64,000 bases of DNA from Bacteroidaceae bacterium (lineage in GTDB: Bacteria > Bacteroidota > Bacteroidia > Bacteroidales > Bacteroidaceae), in the NCBI GenBank assembly GCA_017542145.1, contig JAFXXQ010000006.1:37002-101001 (forward strand). The letters run 5' to 3'. The translations under genes and the position numbers were made by a program. The notes below the pieces were generated by a model. It was given only the letters and a program-made list of their open reading frames with translations, was not told where the DNA came from and ran no database searches. This document shows positions 44,756 through 53,946 of the stretch, piece by piece. Position 1 is the stretch's first letter, and every line of letters begins with the position of its first letter.

Positions 44756-45721
44756 TCAGAAAATCTCTTTGGCTACATCGCGCACACTGGGTGTAGCGCC
44801 GAGAACGTAGAAATGAATACGGGGAACACCTTGACGGATAAGTTCCTGGCATTGAGCCGTACACCACTCCACGCCCACGCGGCGCACAGCCTCATCGTCC
44901 TTGTATGCCCTGACAGCCTCCGTGAGCTCGACGGGGATATCAACGCTGAACGTCTTGGGGACAGAGGTCAGCTGCGATGCCTTCGTGAGGGGCTTGATGC
45001 CTGGAATAATAGGAATGGTGATGCCCGCAGCACGTGCCCGTTCCACGAATCGGAAATAGACGGCATTATCATAAAAAAGTTGCGTCACAGCATACTGAGC
45101 CCCACCCTCCTGCTTTTTCAGGAGCCAATACAAGTCGCTCTCCATATTGGGCGCCTCGATGTGCTTCTCGGGGTAGCAAGCTACACCATACGTAAAGGGG
45201 TGCACGATACCTTGAATGGGCGTTCCGTCGTCGAAGTAGCCTGCGTTGAAGCGGTTTATCTGCTCCTGCAGCTCCGTAGCGTGGCTGTAGCCGCCTGGCG
45301 TGGGAGTGAAGCCCGCATCGTCCTTTGCCTTGTCGCCACGCAACACTAGCAAGTCGGTAATGCCAAGGAATTGCAAGTCAATCAGGACATATTCCGTCTC
45401 CTCGCGCGTAAAACCGCTGCAGAGGATATGGGGGACGACAGGAATGCCGTAGCGAGCCTTGATAGCGGCAGCCACAGCCACCGTGCCGGGACGTTTGCGT
45501 ACTGCCACGCGTTCGAAGAGCCCGGGAGCCGTTTCGCGGTAGATGCGCTCGCTGCGATGGGTAGTAATATTGACATACTGCGGATTAAACTCGCGCAGCA
45601 TGTCAATATCGGCAAACAGCCGCTCAATGCCCATCCCTTTCAGCGGGGGCAGCACCTCGAACGAAAAACCCGTCCGCTGTCCGCTTGTGCTATCAATAGT
45701 TTTATTGGCCTGCATACACAT
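44756..45721 (-). CDS. metF: Methylenetetrahydrofolate reductase
   Basis: FAD enzyme that reduces 5,10-methylene-THF to 5-methyl-THF for methionine synthesis. The 321 residues form the TIM barrel alone, as in bacterial MetF. Motifs: FSFEVLPPLKG at the N-terminus, DLLVLRGDKAKDDAG, and GVACYPEKHIEAPNMESDL. QLFYDNAVYFRFVERARAAG and PIIPGIKPL follow. The start is ATG 45721 or 45715; a -7 box lies just upstream. First gene of the metF-holB-ricT unit. Confidence 0.95.
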   Translation of the reverse strand: MCMQANKTIDSTSGQRTGFSFEVLPPLKGMGIERLFADIDMLREFNPQYVNITTHRSERIYRETAPGLFERVAVRKRPGTVAVAAAIKARYGIPVVPHILCSGFTREETEYVLIDLQFLGITDLLVLRGDKAKDDAGFTPTPGGYSHATELQEQINRFNAGYFDDGTPIQGIVHPFTYGVACYPEKHIEAPNMESDLYWLLKKQEGGAQYAVTQLFYDNAVYFRFVERARAAGITIPIIPGIKPLTKASQLTSVPKTFSVDIPVELTEAVRAYKDDEAVRRVGVEWCTAQCQELIRQGVPRIHFYVLGATPSVRDVAKEIF

Positions 45722-45737
45722 TTTTCAAAATTAGCTG

Positions 45738-45745
45738 CAAAGATA
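45738..45745 (-). promoter_or_regulatory. -7 box of metF
   Basis: TATCTTTG on the minus strand, 16 bases before the first possible ATG, predicting a very short leader. Confidence 0.65.
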
Positions 45746-45840
45746 GTGACAAAAATGCGATTAAGCGAGAGAAAAGTCAAAAATCTTTTTTGAACTTTTC
45801 CGAGCGTGAGCATTTTAGACCGAAGGTCAAGGCGAGAGAT

Positions 45841-45858
45841 AATGCAAATTTATTTGCA
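45841..45858. repeat. Palindrome GCAAATTTATTTGC and inverse copy
   Basis: AATGCAAATTTATTTGCATT is a near-perfect palindrome here, and the related GCAAATAAATTTGC lies at 46100-46113 just upstream of the GH95 -7 box. The intervening DNA is the 21-bp array and gene-free sequence. Confidence 0.6.
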
Positions 45859-45885
45859 TTTATCCGATCCGAAGCCTACCTTCCT

Positions 45886-45990
45886 ACAGCGTAAAGGAAT
45901 ATAATCACAGCGTAAGGGGATAAAAACACAACGTAAGGGGATAAATTTGTAGAACAAAGGAATAAAAGCGTAGAGCAAGAAAATGCCACG
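45886..45990. repeat. 21-bp-period mini-array 4
   Basis: Five units begin at 45886, 45907, 45928, 45949 and 45970, consensus ACAGCGTAAGGGGATAAAAAC, with the last two diverged (GTAGAACAAAGGAATAAAAGC). Exact 21-base period, no spacers, in the 443-bp gap between metF and the GH95 gene. Confidence 0.8.
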
Positions 45991-46108
45991 TCTACACTAT
46001 CTACACGAAAGACGGCGTTTTTTGCGAAATAATTGCCTGCAATTAGGAAGGGGGAGCAAGTTTTTTAGGATTAACGTAAAAGGGTGTTTCTTGAAAAATG
46101 CAAATAAA

Positions 46109-46140
46109 TTTGCTTTTTCACTCGGATTGAATTATCTTTG
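46109..46140 (+). promoter_or_regulatory. Promoter of the GH95/M60 pair
   Basis: TTTG (46109-46112), 20 bases, then TATCTTTG (46133-46140): full match to the Bacteroidota promoter. The ATG at 46165 is 24 bases downstream. Confidence 0.78.
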
Positions 46141-46164
46141 CACAATTTCTATACTTGGGCAATT

Positions 46165-48591
46165 ATGAAGAAAGCACTTCCCCTACTCCTTTTGTTGGTG
46201 CTTTGCACCTGCACCCCTGCTGCACGAACAGTTTCGTCGGGCGACGTGCCAAGCGAGAAACTGACGCTGTGGTACACAGCTCCCGCCAAGGACTGGATGA
46301 ACGAGGCGCTGCCTATGGGCAACGGACAGTTCGGCATCACGTTCTACGGGGGTGTCGAAACGGAGGAGATACAGTTCAACGACAAAACGCTCTGGACGGG
46401 CACCAGCGGCGACCCCATCGGCGCAGGTAGCGGCTACGGAAGCTACCGCAACTTCGGCAATCTGATTATTAGGTCTATAGGCCAACAAGTCAACGGGTCA
46501 ACAAGTGGGCAGGTGGAGGGATATCGTCGCGAGCTCGATATTCAGAATGCCTTGGGGCACGTGACATATACGTTGGATGGCGTGGATTACGAGCGCGAAT
46601 ACTTCGTTTCCTACCCTGCCGAGGCTGCTGTCATGCGGCTGAAAGCCTCGGGCAAGGGGAATATCAATGTCATCCTCAGCATGACGGACGCCAACGCAAA
46701 AGACTACCCCACTGACGCCTCAGGCATTCAATATACCCCAAAGGGCATCACCTTCGGCGGAAAGCTGGATTTAGTGAGCTACTACCTCCGTCTAGGCGTC
46801 AAGCCCCGCGGCAGGAAGGCAAAGGCCGAGGTAACGAACGAGGGACTTCGCATCACGGGAGCCGACGAACTGCTCATCGCCATGCGCGGAAACACGAACT
46901 TCTCAGAGCGCGACAATAGCTACGTCTACGACGCCCGTCTGCTGCCCGACAGCGTGGATGGCATCGTGCGCCGCGCCCTCGCTCAGCCCTACAAGCAGCT
47001 CAGAGACGAACACGTGAGAGACTACCGCAATCTCTTCGACCGTTGCCGCTTCACCCTCACTCCCGATGATGCCAACACCCTGCCGACGAATGAGCTGATA
47101 ACAGCGTATAATGGTCAAAAGCCAAAAGCCGAAAGCCTGCAAATCAACCCCCTCTTCCTCGAGGAGCTCTACTTCGCCTTCGGGCGTTACCTGATGATCA
47201 GCAGTGCACGGGGCATCGGACTGCCCAGCAACTTGCAAGGCATCTGGAACCACTCTAACCGCCCGGCGTGGAACAGCGACATCCACTCGAACATCAACGT
47301 GCAGATGAACTACTGGCCAGCCGAAGTCACCAACCTCAGCGAACTCCACATGGCCTTCATCGACTACGTCTATAACGAGGCCATCGGGCGCTCGAAGGCC
47401 GACGGAAAGGACACCCAGTGGCAGAAGAACGTCTATAACTACCTCTCCACCACCGGACGCGACGGCGGACCGACACAGCAGCGCGGAGGATGGTTCCTCT
47501 CCACAGAGAACAACATCTTCGGCCGCTGCTCGCGCTGGACGGGGCAGAACTACGCCGTTGCCAACGCCTGGTACTGCATGCACCTCTGGCAGCACTACCT
47601 CTACACGCTCGACAAGGATTATCTGCGCGAGAAGGCGCTGCCCGTCATGCTCTCGGCCTGCGAGTTTTGGAAGAACCGCCTAGTACGCGACGAGAGCGAC
47701 GGCACGTGGGTCTGCCCCTACGAGTTCAGCCCCGAGCACGGCCCCGTCGGTGCCGTCACGGCACATGCCCAACAGCTCGTCTATACGCTCTTTGAGAACA
47801 CGCTGGCAGCCTGCGAGGCATTAGGAGTGAAACAAGGGGAAGCGGGAATAAGTGTTGAAGAAATAAAGGACTACCTCGCCCACCTTGACAACGGCCTGCA
47901 CACGGAGGTGGTGCCTCGCGCGGACGGCGAACGTCTGCTGCGCGAATGGAAGGACGTCAGCCAGCAGGATGCCGGCGAATGGCCTCACCACCGCCACCTC
48001 TCGCACCTCATCGGCCTCTACCCGGGCACACAAATCAACCCCACCGACTGCGACAGCATCTATCAGGCTGCCCTCCGTTCGCTCACTTGGCGCGGCCCCA
48101 AGGCCACCGGCTGGGCCATGGGCTGGAAGGTGAACCTCTGGGCACGCGCCAAGGATGCCGAAATGGCTTATATGCTCGTGCACAATGCCCTGGCGCCCGC
48201 CAGGCACGAGAACACCAACTACTACGGCGATGGCGCCGGCATCTACGACAACCTCTTCGACGCCCATCCGCCCTATCAGATTGACGGTAACTTCGGCGTT
48301 ACTGCCGGCATCGCCGAGATGCTCATGCAGAGCCATGCCGGCTATATCGATCTCCTCCCTGCCCTGCCCGACGAGTGGAAGGAGGGTAGCATCTGTGGGC
48401 TGAAAGCACAGGGTGGCTACACCATCGATATACGCTGGGCTGAAGGCAAGCTCACCCAAGCCGTCATCACCTCGCCTCGGACGGGCTCCTGCACCGTCCG
48501 CTACGGCCAGCACGAACTCACCCTCGACGCCCAAGCGGGACAGCCCTATCGTCTTGTCATGCACCACGAACACCTCATTCTTCATCCCTAA
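46165..48591 (+). CDS. GH95 family alpha-L-fucosidase lipoprotein
   Basis: Exported enzyme of 808 residues with a lipoprotein-like signal (LLLLLVLCTC). GH95 enzymes release terminal alpha-1,2-linked fucose from mucin and related glycans. Visible: LWYTAPAKDWMNEALPMGNG at the N-terminus and the (alpha/alpha)6 domain. Catalytic-region sequences are WNSDIHSNINVQMNYWPAE and IDGNFGVTAGIAEMLMQS. The start ATG 46165 gives the signal peptide. QQVNGSTSGQV (nt about 46478-46530) and QKPKAES come from simple-repeat DNA and are probably insertions. The M60 peptidase gene follows after 10 bases. Confidence 0.9.
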   Translation: MKKALPLLLLLVLCTCTPAARTVSSGDVPSEKLTLWYTAPAKDWMNEALPMGNGQFGITFYGGVETEEIQFNDKTLWTGTSGDPIGAGSGYGSYRNFGNLIIRSIGQQVNGSTSGQVEGYRRELDIQNALGHVTYTLDGVDYEREYFVSYPAEAAVMRLKASGKGNINVILSMTDANAKDYPTDASGIQYTPKGITFGGKLDLVSYYLRLGVKPRGRKAKAEVTNEGLRITGADELLIAMRGNTNFSERDNSYVYDARLLPDSVDGIVRRALAQPYKQLRDEHVRDYRNLFDRCRFTLTPDDANTLPTNELITAYNGQKPKAESLQINPLFLEELYFAFGRYLMISSARGIGLPSNLQGIWNHSNRPAWNSDIHSNINVQMNYWPAEVTNLSELHMAFIDYVYNEAIGRSKADGKDTQWQKNVYNYLSTTGRDGGPTQQRGGWFLSTENNIFGRCSRWTGQNYAVANAWYCMHLWQHYLYTLDKDYLREKALPVMLSACEFWKNRLVRDESDGTWVCPYEFSPEHGPVGAVTAHAQQLVYTLFENTLAACEALGVKQGEAGISVEEIKDYLAHLDNGLHTEVVPRADGERLLREWKDVSQQDAGEWPHHRHLSHLIGLYPGTQINPTDCDSIYQAALRSLTWRGPKATGWAMGWKVNLWARAKDAEMAYMLVHNALAPARHENTNYYGDGAGIYDNLFDAHPPYQIDGNFGVTAGIAEMLMQSHAGYIDLLPALPDEWKEGSICGLKAQGGYTIDIRWAEGKLTQAVITSPRTGSCTVRYGQHELTLDAQAGQPYRLVMHHEHLILHP

Positions 48592-48601
48592 ACATCGCAC
48601 C

Positions 48602-51600
48602 ATGAAAAAACTAATCTTTACTGCATTCGCCTACCTTTTTTCTGTTACGCTGCTCTGCGCCGGAGTAGTGGACGACGGCATCTATCGCATCGTCTGCGCT
48701 GGAAACAGCAAGGTGGTAATAGAGAACGCCCAGACGGGCAAAATCTATTGTGGCGACAAGGGCTCGAACACCTCTTTCGAGCAGCTATGGCGCATTACCA
48801 ACACCAGCGGCGACAGCTACACCATGCAGAACCTCCTTACCCAGCGCTACATTCAGGCCGACGGTTCCAGTCAGTTCTACACGGGCAACTCAGCTGCCGG
48901 CATCTTCATTACCCGGAATGCAGCCGTCAGCAGCTTCCTCAACATCTACGTCAACAACGGCTACAAATACTGGAACTATCAGGGCGGCACGGGTCTGCTT
49001 GTCACATGGAGCGCCTGCACCGGCGACAGCGACGCGCAGAACAACCGCAGCGCCTGGAAGCTGGTATCCGTAGATGTTGACCAAGACCTCTTGGCTCTTG
49101 CGCAAAAGGAATTCCAGGAGACGCAGAGCGTCATCGACAATGCCGACACGTATGCAGCAAACGCCAGGATATTCTTCACCGACGATAGTGCCGAGGAGCT
49201 CGCTGCCCCCTACGCCACCATGGACGAAAGCACGCTTCGAGCAGCCATGGAAGGCAAGCTTCCCACGGCTCTCATCGACTATGCCGTACGCCTCGCCGCC
49301 GACCAGTGGGCCAGCAAGTGGGAAAAGATGTTCCGCTTCGGTACCTACAAAGCCTACGGCGACCCTGACTACTGGTCGAGCGCTATGGCCAACGGCGTAC
49401 ACGGCTACCTGAACAACCCCACCGGCATCCGTATTGACAACGGGCAGATTCTCTTCGTCTTCGTGGGCGACAACATCCCCGCCAACTCCACGCTGGAGAT
49501 TGAGTTCCTTGCCGGAACGGGAAGCGTCAAGGGCACCCGCACGCGCCTCAAAAAGGGACTCAACATCATCTCTTCGGGACAGAACGACCAGGCCGTATTC
49601 GTCCGCTACACCGCCGGCACGCGCCTCAACAACAACCTCGTTTTGGCCGACTTCCCCGACTTGCGCATTAACATCCAGGGCGGCACGGTGAACGGCTACT
49701 GGGACATCGCCAAGCATACCAACGCCGACTGGAAGGAGATGACGGCCGACAAAAACCTCTTCTCCGGCTTCGCCATCCAGGTGAAGGGCCGCCACGTGGT
49801 GTGGAACATGAACAGCAAGCTGGTGCGCAAGTACGTCCCCGACCATATCGAGGAGTCCATCAGCGTGTGGGACAGCATCCAGATCTGGGAGTGCCGCCAG
49901 ATGGGACTTGAAGATGCCGTCCCCGCCAAACATGACTTTGTGCTTAACTGCGTCTCCGTCACGGGCGACAACTACATGTATGCTTCCGGCAGCCATACCG
50001 CCTACAACGAATCGACCCTGAGCAGCATCCTCTACTTTACCAACTATCGCGACGGGGCCGGTGGTGCCTACTGGGGACCTGCTCATGAGACGGGACACAA
50101 CAACCAGTACCTTATCACCTTCCCGGGTGGCACGGAGGTTTCGAACAACATGTTCTCCAATATCGTCACCTACAGCGGCGGCAAGGGCACCTCGCGTGGT
50201 GTGGGTGTCCGCGACGGCGTCTGCAAGGATTTCGGCAAGAGCTGGTTCGACCGCGACATTTGGCAGCAGACACGTATGTACTACCAGCTCTACCTCTACT
50301 TCTATGAGCTGGGCAAGGACAAGGAGTTCCTTCCCAACCTCTTCAAAGCCCTGCGTGCCGACCCCATGGTGAGCCACAACGCCTCCAACGTCAGCGGACA
50401 AGACAGCTGGCTGAAGTTTGCCCTCAAGTGCTGCCAGATTGCCAATGCCGACCTCTCAGAGTTCTTCGAGAGCTACGGCTTCTTCGTCCCCGTCAGCAAT
50501 CGCCTTGTGGAAGACTACAGCAATTCCTACGTTACCATGACAGAACGGACAGCCCAGCAGTTCCGCGAGAAGATGCAGGCCTACGAGAAGAAGCTCGGCA
50601 ACCTCGTCTTTGTGGAGGACCGCATCTATGCCGCCTACGGACGCGAGCCGTGGGGCAGCCCCGACAAGCTCCGCATCGACTATAGCAACGAGTGGCCCGT
50701 GGGCAAGATGGGCGACGTGGGGCAGTACCTCGACTATGAGGACGAGACGCTCGTCCCCTCCGGCTACACCTACACCCGCAAGGGGCAGAAGCTGACCATC
50801 AACCATGCCGAGGGCAAGGGAGCCGTAGGCTTCAAGGTCTATGATGAGAACGGCACGCTCAGCGCCATCGCCAACACCTACACCATCACGCTCCCGCAGT
50901 CGCTCGACGGAAAGAAAATCCGTGTCGTGGCTGCCGCTCCTGTGGGCAACAACGATGCTGAAGTCCTCTCCTCAGCCCTTGCTGGTACGGAGGCCGAGCA
51001 GCTGGAAGCCCTCAAATCGTCCCTCAGCACCGCCAAGAGCTATTTGGCCATGACAGACTCTACCAACGCCGTCGTGGGCTGGTTCGTTGCTTCTGCCATC
51101 GAGCCGCTGCAAGCCGTTTATGACCAAGCGAAGGCAGCTATGGACAATGCCGACCAGTCGGAGCACACCTATGGTGAATGGTCCATCGTGGTTGACGATG
51201 CCGTTAGCAATCTGCTCAACGACAACAACGCCAAGGTAGCCCTGCGCCCCAATAACTGCTACGCCCTTTATCTCTACACCTACAGCAACTACTGCGCTGC
51301 CAATCTGTCGGCCGGGTTGAAGGGCAACATGCTCGACCCCGCTGAAAACCTTTCCAAGCAATGGGTATTTGTCCCCGGCACAACCGAAAACACCTATTAT
51401 ATTCAGAACTTCGAGACCGGGAAGCTCATCTCCTTTATCGCCTCCGGCAAGCGCGTGACGGCCGAAGCCGACGACACGAAAAACGCCCTGCTCTTTAGCC
51501 TGGTGGAAAACGGCATTGGTCGATTTGCACTTTACTGCAAGAGCCAAAACCTCTACATGGGCTATGCCAGCAACAAGGACATCGTGGGCAAAGCCAGCGA

Positions 51601-52474
51601 GACGGACGCCCTCTGGATGCTCAAGCTTGTCAGCGACAACTACTCCGATGCCTTACTCGAACGCGCCAAGAAGGATGTAGCAGATGCTCAGCGCATACTG
51701 GGCGAAGTATTGGATCCCATACTCAACTGCATCTGCATAGCCTCCAACATCGTTCCGCTAACAGAAACTTTTGAGGAGGACATCCACACTCTCTATGGTT
51801 TCCTCGGGCATGTGATCACATTCCTCTCTTCGAAGAATATCGAAGCCCTTGAGAAACGACTGCCTCAGTTAGAGGCCGCCATCGCTGCCGTCAAGGATGC
51901 CTACCTCGTCAAACAGACGATGCCGAAAATGACTTGGATTACTACCAATGGCGAAGGCACGGCCTATTGCTACGCCATACAAAACCTCAAGACCCGAATG
52001 TATTGCTACCTTGACGACGGCACAGGGCGTTACGCCGGCAATATCTGCACAGGTGAACTCGACGAAAACGACCACCGATTCTGGTTCTACTTTATGGAAG
52101 AAAATGACCAGTACTACATCTACAACCTCCAGACCTTCCATCCCGCTGCTATCAACAGCAGCTATATCGATATCAGCGGCAAGAAGGAGGCTACGCCGTT
52201 CACGTTGACGCTCAACGAGGATGAGACCGGCTTCATCATCGCCAACGGAGACAGCTACTGGACAACACAGACCTCTGGCCAGATGTATGCCCAAATCCGC
52301 AAGACGCCTTCCGAATGGCGATTCGTCCCCGTCGGTACCTACCAGATTACAGGGATTCATTCACCTTTCGAAGACGGAGAGGAAGGGGATTGTTTCGACC
52401 TCACAGGCCGTCGCATCGAGACTCCCGCTTCGGGGCTCTACATCCGCAACAGAAAGAAAGTTTATATCAAATAG
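48602..52474 (+). CDS. M60-family (mucin-type) metallopeptidase, secreted
   Basis: Large exported protein of 1290 residues, start ATG 48602; the frame upstream overlaps the GH95 gene. After the signal peptide comes a ricin-like lectin region (about 20-155). The M60/enhancin-type peptidase domain carries HETGH at 495-499 (PAHETGHNNQY). Long helical and Ig-like segments follow, and a second lectin-like region lies near 900-1260. M60 enzymes degrade mucin-type glycoproteins. The C-terminus FDLTGRRIETPASGLYIRNR resembles the short sorting tails of type IX-secreted proteins. Paired with the GH95 fucosidase, it fits mucin use. Confidence 0.88.
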   Translation: MKKLIFTAFAYLFSVTLLCAGVVDDGIYRIVCAGNSKVVIENAQTGKIYCGDKGSNTSFEQLWRITNTSGDSYTMQNLLTQRYIQADGSSQFYTGNSAAGIFITRNAAVSSFLNIYVNNGYKYWNYQGGTGLLVTWSACTGDSDAQNNRSAWKLVSVDVDQDLLALAQKEFQETQSVIDNADTYAANARIFFTDDSAEELAAPYATMDESTLRAAMEGKLPTALIDYAVRLAADQWASKWEKMFRFGTYKAYGDPDYWSSAMANGVHGYLNNPTGIRIDNGQILFVFVGDNIPANSTLEIEFLAGTGSVKGTRTRLKKGLNIISSGQNDQAVFVRYTAGTRLNNNLVLADFPDLRINIQGGTVNGYWDIAKHTNADWKEMTADKNLFSGFAIQVKGRHVVWNMNSKLVRKYVPDHIEESISVWDSIQIWECRQMGLEDAVPAKHDFVLNCVSVTGDNYMYASGSHTAYNESTLSSILYFTNYRDGAGGAYWGPAHETGHNNQYLITFPGGTEVSNNMFSNIVTYSGGKGTSRGVGVRDGVCKDFGKSWFDRDIWQQTRMYYQLYLYFYELGKDKEFLPNLFKALRADPMVSHNASNVSGQDSWLKFALKCCQIANADLSEFFESYGFFVPVSNRLVEDYSNSYVTMTERTAQQFREKMQAYEKKLGNLVFVEDRIYAAYGREPWGSPDKLRIDYSNEWPVGKMGDVGQYLDYEDETLVPSGYTYTRKGQKLTINHAEGKGAVGFKVYDENGTLSAIANTYTITLPQSLDGKKIRVVAAAPVGNNDAEVLSSALAGTEAEQLEALKSSLSTAKSYLAMTDSTNAVVGWFVASAIEPLQAVYDQAKAAMDNADQSEHTYGEWSIVVDDAVSNLLNDNNAKVALRPNNCYALYLYTYSNYCAANLSAGLKGNMLDPAENLSKQWVFVPGTTENTYYIQNFETGKLISFIASGKRVTAEADDTKNALLFSLVENGIGRFALYCKSQNLYMGYASNKDIVGKASETDALWMLKLVSDNYSDALLERAKKDVADAQRILGEVLDPILNCICIASNIVPLTETFEEDIHTLYGFLGHVITFLSSKNIEALEKRLPQLEAAIAAVKDAYLVKQTMPKMTWITTNGEGTAYCYAIQNLKTRMYCYLDDGTGRYAGNICTGELDENDHRFWFYFMEENDQYYIYNLQTFHPAAINSSYIDISGKKEATPFTLTLNEDETGFIIANGDSYWTTQTSGQMYAQIRKTPSEWRFVPVGTYQITGIHSPFEDGEEGDCFDLTGRRIETPASGLYIRNRKKVYIK

Positions 52475-52504
52475 TAGTACGCAATGGACGGCGCTCGCAT
52501 CGTT

Positions 52505-52567
52505 AAACGCTGAGAAAACAGAATCAAACGCTACGAAATTAGAATCAAACGCTGAGAGCGCAGCCCA
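52505..52567. repeat. 21-bp-period mini-array 5
   Basis: Units begin at 52505, 52526 and 52547: AAACGCTGAGAAAACAGAATC, then AAACGCTACGAAATTAGAATC, then a diverged third. Exact 21-base period, no spacers. It sits 29 bases upstream of the hflX start and lies outside any gene. Confidence 0.8.
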
Positions 52568-52595
52568 AGCAAATAAATCTTAAAAGAAAGAACTA

Positions 52596-53870
52596 TTGAA
52601 AGAATTCGTAATCTCTGAAGCGCAGACCGAACTGGCAGTACTGGTGGGCCTCATCACCCCCGAGCAGAACGAGCAGAAGACCACCGAATACCTTGACGAG
52701 CTGGAGTTCCTTGCCGATACGGCTGGAGCGCAGACGGTGAAGCGCTTCACACAGAAGGTAGGCGGCCCCAGCAGCGTCACCTACGTAGGTAGCGGTAAGC
52801 TGGACGAAATCAAACAATACCTCCAAGCCCGCATCGACAACGACGAGGAGCCGGTGGGCATGGTCATCTTCGACGACGAGCTCTCGGCCAAGCAGCTCCG
52901 CAACATCGAGCAAGCGCTCCACGTGAAAATTCTCGACCGTACCAGCCTCATCCTCGACATCTTCGCCATGCGTGCCCGTACAGCCGAAGCCAAGACGCAG
53001 GTGGAGCTGGCGCAGTACAAGTACATGCTGCCTCGTCTGCAACGTCTGTGGACGCACCTCGAACGTCAGGGCGGCGGTTCAGGTGCTGGAGGCGGAAAAG
53101 GCTCAGTAGGACTTCGTGGCCCAGGTGAGACGCAGTTGGAGATGGACCGCCGTATCATCCTCAACCGCATGTCGTTGCTCAAGCGTCAGCTGGCAGATAT
53201 TGACCGTCAGAAGGCTACTCAGCGCAAGAATCGTGGACGACTCATCCGCGTCGCCCTTGTCGGCTACACCAACGTCGGCAAATCAACCCTCATGAACCTT
53301 TTGGCAAAGAGCGAGTTATTCGCTGAAAACAAGTTGTTTGCCACGCTGGACACTACCGTCCGCAAGGTTATTATCGAGAATCTGCCCTTCCTCCTGAGCG
53401 ATACCGTCGGCTTCATCCGCAAGCTGCCTACAGATTTGGTAGATTCTTTCAAAAGCACCCTCGACGAGGTGCGCGAAGCCGATTTGCTGGTGCATGTGGT
53501 GGATGTCTCGCACCCTGATTTCGAGGAGCAGATTCGCGTAGTGGGCACCACGTTAGCCGACCTCGGCTGTGCCGAAAAGCCCAGCATAACCGTCTTCAAC
53601 AAGATGGATGCCTACACGTTTACGCCCAAAGCTCCCGACGACCTCACCCCTCGCACGAAGGAAAACATCACCCTCGAGGAGCTCCGCACTACATGGATGG
53701 CTCGCATGGGCGACGACTGCCTCTTCATCTCTGCCGCCCAGAAGCAGAACATCGACGCGCTGAAAGCCCTACTATATAATAAGGTACGCGAGCTCCATGT
53801 CCAGAAGTATCCCTATAACGATTTCCTTTACCCCATTTCCGATGGGGAGTCAATGGTCGATGGTCAATAA
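52596..53870 (+). CDS. hflX: GTPase HflX
   Basis: Ribosome-associated GTPase of 424 residues involved in rescue or splitting of stalled ribosomes. An N-terminal HflX domain with the glycine-rich GGGSGAGGGKGSVGLRGPGE is followed by the G domain: G1 GYTNVGKS, G3 DTVGF, G4 NKMD. The start is TTG at 52596: it is the only initiation codon between an in-frame TAA at 52581 and an ATG 88 codons later, and it gives the family's usual N-terminus (MKEFVISE). A 21-bp array lies directly upstream; no -7 box is evident. Confidence 0.93.
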   Translation: MKEFVISEAQTELAVLVGLITPEQNEQKTTEYLDELEFLADTAGAQTVKRFTQKVGGPSSVTYVGSGKLDEIKQYLQARIDNDEEPVGMVIFDDELSAKQLRNIEQALHVKILDRTSLILDIFAMRARTAEAKTQVELAQYKYMLPRLQRLWTHLERQGGGSGAGGGKGSVGLRGPGETQLEMDRRIILNRMSLLKRQLADIDRQKATQRKNRGRLIRVALVGYTNVGKSTLMNLLAKSELFAENKLFATLDTTVRKVIIENLPFLLSDTVGFIRKLPTDLVDSFKSTLDEVREADLLVHVVDVSHPDFEEQIRVVGTTLADLGCAEKPSITVFNKMDAYTFTPKAPDDLTPRTKENITLEELRTTWMARMGDDCLFISAAQKQNIDALKALLYNKVRELHVQKYPYNDFLYPISDGESMVDGQ

Positions 53871-53946
53871 TCCTATTCCACGAAATTATAAATGACACAA
53901 TGGCAAAATAAATTATAAATTGTAAATCGTCAAATCGTAAATTACT

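Noticed and set aside
48413..48601. Longer N-terminus of the M60 peptidase
   Set aside because: It would overlap the GH95 gene by about 180 bases and hide the signal peptide, which begins cleanly at ATG 48602.
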